This document shows, in pieces, positions 7,232 to 16,356 of a stretch of DNA of 64,000 nt. Under the pieces are notes generated by a model. That model was given only the letters and a program-made list of their open reading frames with translations. It was not told where the DNA came from and did no database searches. This stretch comes from JAVBQL01 sp031549085 (GTDB lineage: Bacteria > Spirochaetota > GWE2-31-10 > MWDO01): the NCBI GenBank assembly GCA_031549085.1, contig JAVBQL010000008.1, positions 60,941-124,940 of the forward strand, read 5' to 3'. The first letter of the stretch is position 1. Every line of letters begins with the position of its first letter. The position numbers and the translations under genes were made by a program.

Positions 7232-10051
7232 ATGGATACACAAAATCATATAATAATAAAAGGTGCAAGAGAGCACAATCTAAAAAATATAGATCTAAAG
7301 CTACCTAGAGATAAAATGATAGTTATCTCAGGTGTCAGTGGTTCTGGAAAATCATCATTAGCATTTGACACAATATATGCAGAGGGGCAAAGGCGCTATG
7401 TAGAGTCATTGTCTGCCTATGCTAGACAATTTTTGGGCCAAATGGAGAAGCCAGACCTTGACTATATAGAGGGGTTGAGCCCTGCCATATCGATTGAGCA
7501 GAAGACAACACAGAGAAACCCCCGCTCTACTGTTGGAACAGTTACAGAGATATATGACTATCTTCGTTTGATGTTTGCTCGTATTGGCACTCCATACTGC
7601 TACAACTGTGGCGACAAAATAGAGAAGCAATCCATAGATCAAATCATTGATAATATAATGTCATATGAGGAGGGAGCAAAGGCAATAATCCTAGCCCCAA
7701 TTGTTCGTGACCGCAAAGGCGAGTTTCAAAAGACATTTGAAGACCTAAAAAAGAGTGGATTTGTTAGAGTAAAGGTTGATGGAAATATTTTTTCATTAGA
7801 TGAAGATATTCCATTAGAAAAAAATATTAAGCATAAAATAGAAGTTGTAATTGATAGAGTAATAATAAAAAATGATATAAGAAAAAGGCTGACAGAGTCA
7901 ATAGAGAGTGCATTAAAATTGGCAAACAGTATTGTCTATGTAGAGATAAACGATGAACTAAAGGTCTTTTCTGAACACTTTGCCTGTATAAAATGCGGTA
8001 TCAGCTACCCTGAGATAGAACCTCGTATATTCTCATTTAACAACCCTCAAGGTGCATGTCCAGAGTGTCATGGGCTTGGAGAAATAACAGATTTTGATCT
8101 AAAAAAGATACTGCCTGATGAAAATATTTCAATTAATGATGGGGCACTGCAATCGCATAAACCTAGCTACTCTATGGGATTTCAGCAATTAACTGCACTT
8201 GCCAAACACTATAATTTTTCACTTGATACAAAATGGAAAGATTTAAGTGAAGAGGTAAAAAATGCAATACTATATGGAAGTAATGAGTCAATATATTTCT
8301 CTCTGGACTCAAAAACACATGATGGTGCGCTTAAATATAATGGCAAATTTCATGGTATAATGCCTGAACTAAAGAGAAAATATAGAGAGTCTTCATCGGA
8401 GTGGGTAAAAGAGTGGATGGAGCAATTCATGAGCTCCAAAGCTTGTACTGCTTGTGAAGGAAAGAGGCTTGGACCAATACCTCTCTCTGTAAAGATAGCT
8501 GATAAAAATATTTATGATTTCACAATTTTATCAATAAAAGAGTCATTAGATTTTACATTAAGTCTTAAACTAACAGAAAATCAAGAAAAAATAGCAAAAC
8601 AGATAGTAAAAGAGATAAAGGATAGAGAGCAGTTTCTAATAGATGTTGGACTTGAATATCTTACATTGGAAAGAAAGGCCGCTACCCTATCGGGTGGAGA
8701 GGCACAGCGTATACGCCTTGCGACACAGATAGGTTCAAAGCTGGTTGGAGTTCTATATGTATTAGATGAGCCAACCATTGGATTGCACCAGAGAGATAAT
8801 GATAAACTGATTGCAACCCTTTGCGAACTGCGTGATATAGGCAACACTCTTATAGTTGTAGAACATGATGAGCAGGTGATACGTACAGCTGACTATGTTG
8901 TTGAGCTAGGACCAGGCGCTGGAGAGCATGGAGGAGAAATAACTGCTCTAGGTACTCCTAAAGAGATTGAACAAAATGAGAACTCTGTCACTGGACAATT
9001 TTTAGCAAAGAAAAATATAATAGAGATTCCAAAGACAAGACGTACTGGAAATGGACACAGCTTAAAATTATTTGGAGCAAAACTCCATAACTTGCAAGGT
9101 TTAGATGTAGAGTTTCCGCTTGGAAAAATGACATTAATAACAGGAGTAAGCGGTTCTGGAAAATCTACATTAATAAATGATATCCTCTATCCTATTCTAT
9201 TCAGCAGACTAAACAGAGGTTCTGCTGATGAGGTTGGATTTGAGAGAGTTGAAGGGCTTGAACATCTCGATAAAGTTATCAACATAGATCAAACACCAAT
9301 TGGACGTACCCCACGTTCAAACCCAGTTACATATGTTGGTGTATTCAATCAGATAAGAGATCTCTTTACAGAACTTGAGGAGTCAAAAATACGTGGTTAT
9401 AAGGCTGGGAGGTTCTCTTTTAATGTGAAGGGGGGAAGGTGTGAGCATTGTCAGGGTGATGGTGAGATAAAGATTGAGATGAACTTTTTGCCTGATGTCT
9501 ATATAAAGTGTGATGTGTGTAATGGCTCTAGGTATAACAAAGAGACATTAGAAGTTAAATATAAGGGACACTCTATAGCTGATATACTAAATATGACCGT
9601 TGAGCAAGCCTGCGAACTCTTTGAAAAGCACCCAAAAATATACAACAAATTAAAAACACTTAACGATGTTGGTTTGGAGTATATAAGACTTGGGCAGTCA
9701 TCTACGACTCTCTCTGGCGGTGAGGCACAGAGGGTAAAACTTGCATTGGAGTTATCAAAGAAGAGCACATCAAAAACAATCTATCTGTTAGATGAGCCAA
9801 CAACTGGCTTACACTTCGCTGATATAAAACAGCTTATTGGTGTACTTAATAGACTTGTTGACAGCGGCAATACGATGATTATCATTGAGCATAATCTTGA
9901 TATTATAAAGATAGCTGATCATATAATAGATCTTGGTCCTGAGGGCGGTAATAAGGGGGGTGAGTTAATATTTTCTGGAACACCAGAGGATTTAATTAAA
10001 AATGAGAGATCTCATACCGCCAAATATTTAAAAGAGGTTTTTGAGAATTGA
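7232..10051 (+). CDS. uvrA: Excinuclease ABC subunit A
   Basis: This is a full-length UvrA of 939 residues, the DNA damage sensor of nucleotide excision repair that loads UvrB. The first ATP-binding half has the Walker A GVSGSGKS (about 34-41), a first zinc site beginning CYNCGD and continuing with CIKCG and CPECHGLG, and LSGGEAQRIRLATQIG followed by YVLDEPTIGLH. The second half has GVSGSGKST, the second zinc finger CEHCQGDGEI with CDVCNGSRY, LSGGEAQRVKLALEL and LLDEPTTGLH. All expected catalytic motifs are intact. The ribosome binding site is weak. No other uvr gene lies in the window. Confidence 0.98.
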   Translation: MDTQNHIIIKGAREHNLKNIDLKLPRDKMIVISGVSGSGKSSLAFDTIYAEGQRRYVESLSAYARQFLGQMEKPDLDYIEGLSPAISIEQKTTQRNPRSTVGTVTEIYDYLRLMFARIGTPYCYNCGDKIEKQSIDQIIDNIMSYEEGAKAIILAPIVRDRKGEFQKTFEDLKKSGFVRVKVDGNIFSLDEDIPLEKNIKHKIEVVIDRVIIKNDIRKRLTESIESALKLANSIVYVEINDELKVFSEHFACIKCGISYPEIEPRIFSFNNPQGACPECHGLGEITDFDLKKILPDENISINDGALQSHKPSYSMGFQQLTALAKHYNFSLDTKWKDLSEEVKNAILYGSNESIYFSLDSKTHDGALKYNGKFHGIMPELKRKYRESSSEWVKEWMEQFMSSKACTACEGKRLGPIPLSVKIADKNIYDFTILSIKESLDFTLSLKLTENQEKIAKQIVKEIKDREQFLIDVGLEYLTLERKAATLSGGEAQRIRLATQIGSKLVGVLYVLDEPTIGLHQRDNDKLIATLCELRDIGNTLIVVEHDEQVIRTADYVVELGPGAGEHGGEITALGTPKEIEQNENSVTGQFLAKKNIIEIPKTRRTGNGHSLKLFGAKLHNLQGLDVEFPLGKMTLITGVSGSGKSTLINDILYPILFSRLNRGSADEVGFERVEGLEHLDKVINIDQTPIGRTPRSNPVTYVGVFNQIRDLFTELEESKIRGYKAGRFSFNVKGGRCEHCQGDGEIKIEMNFLPDVYIKCDVCNGSRYNKETLEVKYKGHSIADILNMTVEQACELFEKHPKIYNKLKTLNDVGLEYIRLGQSSTTLSGGEAQRVKLALELSKKSTSKTIYLLDEPTTGLHFADIKQLIGVLNRLVDSGNTMIIIEHNLDIIKIADHIIDLGPEGGNKGGELIFSGTPEDLIKNERSHTAKYLKEVFEN

Positions 10052-10169
10052 TTAGTTGTTAATTGATAACTATTAGCTTTTAACTTGTAGAAAAAAAGCT
10101 TAAAATAGATAAATAAAATTGATTAATTACTAAATATAAAGATATTATATTATTTATAGGATAATATTT

Positions 10170-11111
10170 ATGGGTATGGACGAAATATTTAAAATGCAGA
10201 AACAAACGGAAATAATTACAAGTTTATCAGATATTGCAAATAAATATAAAGTTCTGAATGAGATTGAGCCTTATCAAAATCTTTCATCTTTAAAAAATCA
10301 GCTAGATTTAACTTTATTTGAAATGTTAAAGAAAACTACATTTTTAGAAGATCTGTCACCTACTTCTAAAATACTAATGAATTCTCAATTAGAGATTACG
10401 AAAAAAATTTTATCTGAAGCTGAAAAATTACAAATATTTCAATCAGATGCCATAAAAAAATCGTTATCTACATCTTCCGAAATATTATTAAAAGATCAAA
10501 AAAAATATATATCTACGAATTTGCCTAAAATTGAAAAATCAAAAACATTTCAATCAGATACTATAAAAAAGATAAAAGAAGAAATAGATGATATCAAGCA
10601 AGATATTACCTTTATTAAAGAGGATTTACCAATAGAAATTCAATCAGCCTCTCAAATACAAGAAATATTTGATAGTATAGATATTAGTTTAAATAAAAAA
10701 AAGCAAGAAACAGATGAAGGTAAGATAGAAAATGAAGAATATTATGATGTAATAAAGCCAATTTTAAAAGAAATAAAAACAATATCAAAAAAACAAGATA
10801 GAAAGACTCAAAAAACATTTAGTGAAATAAAGAGATTAAATGAGCGAGTCAATAATATTGAAAATTTATTAAAAAATAGAAATGAAAAAGAGCAAGAAAC
10901 AATTTATGAAAAAACACAAAATGAAGAATGTAATGAAATTAAGTTTAATATAAATAGTCTATTCTTATGGGGTGCAAATTTCCTTCTTACCTATTTTGCA
11001 GAGAAACTAATGGATACTCTATCAAATATATCTAATACTCCAGATTTTTCTTATCTTATAGTTATAATTAAACTAATAATCGAAATTATGATAAAATTAA
11101 TTGGAAGATGA
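10170..11111 (+). CDS. Coiled-coil protein with C-terminal membrane anchor
   Basis: This 313-residue protein is very rich in Lys, Glu, Ile and Ser. Long helical stretches run from about residue 40 to 260. The heptad-like segments (KIKEEIDDIKQDITFIKEDL, FSEIKRLNERVNNIENLLK) indicate coiled coils. Two hydrophobic segments near the C-terminus (about 263-282 and 293-311) would anchor it in the inner membrane. A short internal repeat, FQSDxIKK, occurs twice (near 90 and 127). I recognise no family. Codon usage is even more A-rich than its neighbours', so recent acquisition is possible but unproven. Confidence 0.6.
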   Translation: MGMDEIFKMQKQTEIITSLSDIANKYKVLNEIEPYQNLSSLKNQLDLTLFEMLKKTTFLEDLSPTSKILMNSQLEITKKILSEAEKLQIFQSDAIKKSLSTSSEILLKDQKKYISTNLPKIEKSKTFQSDTIKKIKEEIDDIKQDITFIKEDLPIEIQSASQIQEIFDSIDISLNKKKQETDEGKIENEEYYDVIKPILKEIKTISKKQDRKTQKTFSEIKRLNERVNNIENLLKNRNEKEQETIYEKTQNEECNEIKFNINSLFLWGANFLLTYFAEKLMDTLSNISNTPDFSYLIVIIKLIIEIMIKLIGR

Positions 11112-11235
11112 AATTAATGAAGAGAAACTTGGTTTATATCACTAATTGAGTAAGAAAGTTATGATTATATAAAGAGATATACTTGATATTATATGAGAAT
11201 TATAAGCTTAAAGATTTTATTAAAGAGATAAAATA

Positions 11236-12468
11236 ATGGACTTTGATACAGCATTAAAAATTGGAAGAAAAAAGTTAGACCCATTTAAAAGTGAGGAGTC
11301 GCAAAACTACCTAATCTCTATTGGAGAATTAAAAGCATTGGTCCCACCAGAGGGCTCTGTCTCCTTGGGCATACAGGATATACGAGTTGATAGAATAATA
11401 GGAACTGAAAATAGATCTGAAGATTTTGTCGATGGTTTTTTACCTGTCAATGAGTGGATGAGAGAGAGGTGGAATAAGGTAAAACAGCTTCTTTTGAGCG
11501 GTGAAATAAGAGAGGCAATGAAGGTTTTTGAGTATGGCGGCTACTATTTTATAAGAGATGGGCACCATAGAACATCTATTGCAAAGACAAACAATATAGA
11601 ATTTTTGACAGCTGATGTTACACTTTTAAAAATTCCTATTAAGCTCCCACCAAATATATCAAGAGATCGATTTCCAATATTCAAAGTAAAATATCAATTT
11701 AATAAAAAAACTGACTTCTTTAAATATGCAACAGAGGAATCAATAAGTGTTAACCAAGTTAAAACTTGGTCTAGGCTCTATGACAATATATTTAATGGCC
11801 ACAAGGAGTGGTTTGAAAATGAGTGCCACTATACTCCAGCCAATGAAGAGCTTATAAAGAGTTGGCAGGATGAAATATACTTCAAAACAGTTCACTATAT
11901 AGAGAGGTTCAATCTCGTAGAGCTATTTAATGGATATAAAAAGACAGATATCTTTTGTGAAATGATGCTCTTTTGGAAAAAACATCCAAAAATGTGGTAT
12001 GAAGATATGAGAAGAGCCTTTATAAAAGCTCACAGAAAAGATAATGTATTAAAATATATTCAATATAAGGTTACACGATGGTGGAAGATGATAACATCAT
12101 CTGTTGCTGAAGAGAGAGAGCTATTTTATCTAACAACAAGGGTTAAGATAATAATTCCATATATAACTATCCCTGATGGCCCAAAAGAGTGGTATACCTT
12201 TCTTCGAGAACAAATATTAGTGTCACATAGAAAGTACCTAAAAAAAAGATTAAAACGAACGCCAAGTATGAATGAGCTTGTTATAAGCTGGTATCTCGAT
12301 CTATTCAAAACTTTTTCAGCACTATATGAGAAACATACCATTCATGTTCCATTTTATGAATTCTATATGAAGTTTATGAAGAACTGGGGAAAACTTGTGG
12401 AGAAAAAGGATAAAAACCTCTCTATGCAAAAACTTTTCAACCAATATGCAGAAAAATACAAAAAATAA
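11236..12468 (+). CDS. ParB/sulfiredoxin-like N-terminal domain protein
   Basis: This 410-residue protein carries a ParB-like N-terminal domain over about residues 38-135: GSVSLGIQDIRVDRIIGTENR, then RDGHHRTSIAK, the box shared by ParB-type nucleotide-binding folds. The C-terminal 270 residues are helical, rich in Trp, Lys and Glu, and appear to repeat a unit (ANEELIKSWQDEIYFKTVHYI; MNELVISWYLDLFKTFSALY). Relatives with this N-terminus are common stand-alone proteins, not partition proteins; no parA or centromere-like repeat lies nearby. The function is unknown; nucleotide binding is a family-level inference. Confidence 0.6.
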   Translation: MDFDTALKIGRKKLDPFKSEESQNYLISIGELKALVPPEGSVSLGIQDIRVDRIIGTENRSEDFVDGFLPVNEWMRERWNKVKQLLLSGEIREAMKVFEYGGYYFIRDGHHRTSIAKTNNIEFLTADVTLLKIPIKLPPNISRDRFPIFKVKYQFNKKTDFFKYATEESISVNQVKTWSRLYDNIFNGHKEWFENECHYTPANEELIKSWQDEIYFKTVHYIERFNLVELFNGYKKTDIFCEMMLFWKKHPKMWYEDMRRAFIKAHRKDNVLKYIQYKVTRWWKMITSSVAEERELFYLTTRVKIIIPYITIPDGPKEWYTFLREQILVSHRKYLKKRLKRTPSMNELVISWYLDLFKTFSALYEKHTIHVPFYEFYMKFMKNWGKLVEKKDKNLSMQKLFNQYAEKYKK

Positions 12469-12592
12469 AAATAGCTGAACTTTATCTTCCATGTTAAATA
12501 TATCTTAATACCCCAATTTTAATATACCTTAGAAAAAACAATTTACATAATATTCAATAAATTATATTATAATTCAAAATTATATTTTTTTA

Positions 12593-12621
12593 TTGACTTA
12601 TTAAAAAAACTCAAATATACT
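12593..12621 (+). promoter_or_regulatory. Promoter of the duplicated lipoprotein/barrel locus
   Basis: TTGACT at 12593-12598, a 17-base spacer, and TATACT at 12616-12621, about 70 bases before the first lipoprotein ATG. It probably drives all four genes to 16340, since no internal terminator is seen. Confidence 0.65.
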
Positions 12622-12690
12622 TATCTAATACTATACTTAAACAATTTAAGTAAATATTCAACTTAATATAAGTTAAATATAAAGGTAAAT

Positions 12691-13773
12691 ATGAAAAGAA
12701 ATTTTAACATAATGATACTGCAAACCTTCCTTCTGTTGCTCTTTATAGGATGTTCAAATGAGATAGACCCAGATACACTACCAAGCTTTGATGGAATTAA
12801 TGGTGATGAAAATACTATATATTTTATGACAACTCCATCATCTAATAACTATGGATATTATTATGATGAAGATGATGCAGTAGATCAAATATTGGCGATA
12901 GATACTATAAGTGGCAAAAAAATATATACTTATGAGTTTAATAAGCATAGGTATGCACTACTTGGTATAGCTCACGATTCTTCATTTGATATAAATCCAT
13001 ATATATTGATATCTCCATTTTATGGAGATCGTCCAAATAAACTTTTAAAACTTGATGTTAAGAGTGGTGAATCGAAACAGCTTGATATTGATTTTATTCC
13101 AAGGTGTCTGCAAATAGTTGCAGATAGACTCTGGAGTTGCAATCTATATGGACATTATGATCAAAATAAAAACTTTTTTACCTATAATGCAAAAACAAAT
13201 AGTTCTTCATATATAAATATACCAACTAGTATATTAAAAAATGGTATGATATCTATAAATAATAATGAATATTTTTGTATAGAATATACCTATTACTCTA
13301 GCAATGATAATTCAAAAGTGTATAACCTTACAACAAAAAAAATTCTCTCAGACAATTTTCTTACTAGAAATTATAATTCATTCTCTTTTCACTCCAATAA
13401 ATATGTAGTTGCAGAGGACTCCACTACAGATAGTAATGGAAGTGTCTACTCTGTAGACTCATTTGAACCGAACTTAGTTTGTACTCCTCTATTCACTTAT
13501 AATAAAAAAAATAACTATATTTCAGAAATTTATGAAGATAGCAACTATCTGTATACCATTGGAGGAGAGAAAGATAATTATGAATATAAAAAAAATATAT
13601 CTGTCACAAAAAGAGATAAGCAGCAAAACTATGATATAGATAAAACTCAAAAAATTTCTGGTACCTATATAGAAAAATCATATTTTAAAAATGGCTACTT
13701 ATGGATTTTAAACTCCAACTATACAATATATAGAGTTGATATAAATGATTTAAGTTATAGGATTATAAATTGA
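12691..13773 (+). CDS. Lipoprotein, first copy of duplicated cassette
   Basis: This 360-residue lipoprotein has a hydrophobic leader and the lipobox LFIGC with Cys21, followed by SNEIDPDTLPSFDGIN, which is nearly identical in the second copy. The mature part is Tyr/Asn-rich and made of repeating beta segments (AIDTISGKKIYTYEF, VYNLTTKKILSDN, YNKKNNYISEIYEDSNYLYT), so a beta-propeller is likely. Its stop overlaps the start of the beta-barrel gene by TTGA, so the two are translationally coupled and probably interact at the outer membrane. I recognise no named family. Confidence 0.7.
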   Translation: MKRNFNIMILQTFLLLLFIGCSNEIDPDTLPSFDGINGDENTIYFMTTPSSNNYGYYYDEDDAVDQILAIDTISGKKIYTYEFNKHRYALLGIAHDSSFDINPYILISPFYGDRPNKLLKLDVKSGESKQLDIDFIPRCLQIVADRLWSCNLYGHYDQNKNFFTYNAKTNSSSYINIPTSILKNGMISINNNEYFCIEYTYYSSNDNSKVYNLTTKKILSDNFLTRNYNSFSFHSNKYVVAEDSTTDSNGSVYSVDSFEPNLVCTPLFTYNKKNNYISEIYEDSNYLYTIGGEKDNYEYKKNISVTKRDKQQNYDIDKTQKISGTYIEKSYFKNGYLWILNSNYTIYRVDINDLSYRIIN

Positions 13774-14561
13774 AAAGATATTTAATATTAGCTATATTTT
13801 TATTATTTCTTTTGTCTTCAGTAAATAGCAGTGAAACAGAGTTTAAAAAACCAATTTTTCATACCTTTAGTGGAGGGATCTCAACATCATTTCCACTGCT
13901 TTTCAAAAAACAAAAAGGAATTTATGGTGGGTATGGATATGGGTATGGCTATTATGTTGAGGAAGATTATTATAGCAGTGATTATGATTACAATAATAAT
14001 GATACTTATTATGTAGGAGTCTATACGGCACTCTTTGAACTTGCTTTCAAATTTGACTATCTCTTTTTAAAAACTGTAAACAATTCATATAAGATTGGAT
14101 TTGGGTTATCTATAGCTGAATCTATAAATTTTACATTAGGGATGTTCCAGAGTCTTACAGACATAAGATATCTATTTTTTAATAAGATCCAACAAAAATT
14201 AACACTAGCCAATATGTTTGGTAATGATAAAAAAGGATTATATGGCTTACTTGAAGTTGGATTAACTTTTTCACTTGTCAACTTTTTAGCAAATAACTAT
14301 AACAAATACTATAGCGATGATCCATATCTATATTACACAACACTGTTTGTTGGCCCATATCTATTTTTTGGTTTTACAGGTATATCGAAAGCTTCAAAAA
14401 GAAAGAAAACAGTCTCAGTAACCAATATTGTTGGTGGATTTCTTGAGTTCGATTTTGATATTGGACAATATATGAGCAACTCATATTCAAAAATGCAAGA
14501 GGTTCTATTTTATCTAAGCTTTGGCGTTGAGTATAGAATTGGACATACCATGAAGCAGTAG
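13770..14561 (+). CDS. Predicted outer-membrane beta-barrel protein, first copy
   Basis: Translation starts at TTG 13770, overlapping the upstream stop as TTGA. This gives a proper signal peptide (KRYLILAIFLLFLLSSVNSS). The 263-residue product shows alternating hydrophobic strands typical of a small barrel (LFELAFKFDYLFLKTV, YKIGFGLSIAESINFTLGM, GLLEVGLTFSLVNFL, VLFYLSFGVEYRIGHTM) and ends close to an amphipathic terminal strand. Residues 50-75 form a Gly/Tyr-rich and acidic insertion (GGYGYGYGYY) absent from the second copy, probably a surface loop. It is paired with the lipoprotein just upstream. Confidence 0.7.
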   Translation: MKRYLILAIFLLFLLSSVNSSETEFKKPIFHTFSGGISTSFPLLFKKQKGIYGGYGYGYGYYVEEDYYSSDYDYNNNDTYYVGVYTALFELAFKFDYLFLKTVNNSYKIGFGLSIAESINFTLGMFQSLTDIRYLFFNKIQQKLTLANMFGNDKKGLYGLLEVGLTFSLVNFLANNYNKYYSDDPYLYYTTLFVGPYLFFGFTGISKASKRKKTVSVTNIVGGFLEFDFDIGQYMSNSYSKMQEVLFYLSFGVEYRIGHTMKQ

Positions 14562-14592
14562 AAAATAATTGAAAACATATTAAAAGAAAACT

Positions 14593-15648
14593 ATGATAAA
14601 AAAATTTAATTTAATAATATTGTTAACTATTTTTATATTGTTATTAAGCTGCTCAAATGAGATAGATCCAGAGTCACTTCCAAGCTTTGATGGCATTAAT
14701 GCAAATGAAAATACTATCTATTTTTTAACCAATCGCGGAATGTTTGATTATATGCCAGGACGCAGTGATACAGCTAAAATATATGCAATAGATACAGCAA
14801 GCAGCAAAAAAATATATACATATGAATTTAAAAGACACTTTGTAGAGGAATTGGTATATGATGCCTCTTTTGATATAAACCCATATATATTAATTAGACA
14901 ATATGCTGATGCATTCGATAATATTGCTGTAAAAATTAATGTTAAGAGTGGAGGGGTAGAGAGGCTTGATATTGATTTCAATCCAGCACATTTAAATATA
15001 ATAAATGGCAGACTATTGCTTATTCAACCGACTTCAAGCTCAGGCAGTAGTGAAAAATATTTTCTATATAATAGAAATATGGGAGCTCCCTCACCTATAA
15101 CTCCGCCGAAAGGTACATATATCAGTGATGCAATAACTTTAGATAGCAATGACTACCTCTACCTATATTACAATAATGCACCAAAAATATATAACTTTAC
15201 AACAAAAAAATTCCTTAATGATAATCTTTTTACCACAAACTATGGAGATTGCTCTTTTTACAGCAATAAATATCTATTTGCAAAGGGCTCTACACTAGAT
15301 ATAGATGTATATGAGTTGACCTCTCTCGAACCAAATTTAGTCTATAGCTCTCTCTTCAGTTATAATTCAAAGCATATTTATAATATAGCAACTTATGGGG
15401 ATGATAATTATCTATATATAGTCACAAATGAGTATGACAGTGATGGCTACAAAAATTCAGCTATTACAAAGAGAGATAGACAGCAAAGTTATAATATTAT
15501 AGATCAAATTACATTTAACAATAAATACATATGGCAATCCTACTATAAAAATGGCTCTATATGGCTTCTGGCTGGCGATAACTATAATGGAACTGCAGAG
15601 GTATATAAAATTAATACTAATGATTTAACTTACAGGATAATAGATTGA
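14593..15648 (+). CDS. Lipoprotein, second copy of duplicated cassette
   Basis: This 351-residue paralog of the protein at 12691-13773 begins 31 bp after the first barrel gene. Its leader ends in LLLSCSNEIDPESLPSFDGI with lipidated Cys20 or so. The conserved blocks AIDTASSKKIYTYEF, DASFDINPYILI, VKSGGVERLDIDFNP and YNFTTKKFLNDN match copy one, whereas the intervening loops differ freely. That pattern fits surface-exposed, fast-evolving loops on a beta-propeller scaffold. It again overlaps the following barrel gene by TTGA. Confidence 0.7.
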   Translation: MIKKFNLIILLTIFILLLSCSNEIDPESLPSFDGINANENTIYFLTNRGMFDYMPGRSDTAKIYAIDTASSKKIYTYEFKRHFVEELVYDASFDINPYILIRQYADAFDNIAVKINVKSGGVERLDIDFNPAHLNIINGRLLLIQPTSSSGSSEKYFLYNRNMGAPSPITPPKGTYISDAITLDSNDYLYLYYNNAPKIYNFTTKKFLNDNLFTTNYGDCSFYSNKYLFAKGSTLDIDVYELTSLEPNLVYSSLFSYNSKHIYNIATYGDDNYLYIVTNEYDSDGYKNSAITKRDRQQSYNIIDQITFNNKYIWQSYYKNGSIWLLAGDNYNGTAEVYKINTNDLTYRIID

Positions 15649-16340
15649 AAAAATATTTTATTATAGTATTTTTTTTATTTTTAATAATTTTTAACATAAA
15701 TAGCGAAGAGAGTAAAAAAGATATTTTCCACAATTTTAGTGGTGCCATAGCAACAGGCTTTAATATATCTTTCGTTGAAAAAGATCCATCTGACCACTAT
15801 TCACCAAAAGTATTGGCCTATCCACTCTTTTATGAGATGATATTTAAATTTGATTATCTATTCTTAAAAACTATCAATAGCACATATAAGGTTGGTTTTG
15901 GGCTATCTATAGGTGACTCCATCAATATAGCTCTCTATCCTCCCTATTTTGTATCTAGTGTATATAATGGCTTCTACAATAGAGTAGAGCAAAAAATAAC
16001 TTTTGCAAATATGTTTGGAAATGAGGCAAATAGTTCAAACTATCTCCTTATGGAAATTGGATTAACTTTTTCTTTGGTCAATTTTTTTGGGTATGATACA
16101 TATTATCAATATAGTGATGACGGTTTTATATACTATACAACACTTTTTACAGGACCATATCTATTTATTGGCTCTACTATAATATCAAAATCAAAAAAGC
16201 TTACAAATATAGTAGGTGGTTTTTTAGAATTTAATTTCGATCTTGGCAAATTTTCAAAGGCCAGCTTTGTAAAGCAGAATGTACTATTTTATATGAGCAT
16301 TGGTGTAGAGTATAGAATCGGACATACAATAAAGCAGTAG
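15645..16340 (+). CDS. Predicted outer-membrane beta-barrel protein, second copy
   Basis: This 231-residue paralog of the barrel at 13770-14561 also starts at a TTG overlapping the preceding stop. It has a signal peptide (KKYFIIVFFLFLIIFNINSEE), strands FKFDYLFLKTINSTYKVGFG, LLMEIGLTFSLVNFFG and VLFYMSIGVEYRIGHTIKQ, and lacks the Gly/Tyr loop of copy one. The shared C-terminus suggests a common assembly signal. It is last in the four-gene unit and converges on the minus-strand gene at 16353. Confidence 0.7.
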   Translation: MKKYFIIVFFLFLIIFNINSEESKKDIFHNFSGAIATGFNISFVEKDPSDHYSPKVLAYPLFYEMIFKFDYLFLKTINSTYKVGFGLSIGDSINIALYPPYFVSSVYNGFYNRVEQKITFANMFGNEANSSNYLLMEIGLTFSLVNFFGYDTYYQYSDDGFIYYTTLFTGPYLFIGSTIISKSKKLTNIVGGFLEFNFDLGKFSKASFVKQNVLFYMSIGVEYRIGHTIKQ

Positions 16341-16356
16341 AAACAACTATTTCTAC
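16337..16356. terminator. Weak hairpin between convergent genes
   Basis: GTAGAAA (16337-16343) pairs with TTTCTAC (16350-16356) where the barrel gene and the minus-strand gene converge. No T tract is present, so termination is only suggested by position. Confidence 0.3.

Larger units (their letters stand above)
12691..16340 (+). repeat. Tandem duplication of a lipoprotein plus beta-barrel cassette
   Basis: Two head-to-tail units (12691-14561 and 14593-16340) each encode a lipoprotein followed by a barrel protein, with the same TTGA overlap. Protein similarity is obvious but far from complete, so the duplication is old and both copies are intact. Confidence 0.8.

Noticed and set aside
13831..14016. 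Alternative frame of 61 codons in the first barrel gene, rich in Met and Ile
   Set aside because: It is caused by the Gly/Tyr low-complexity loop read in another frame and has no ribosome binding site.
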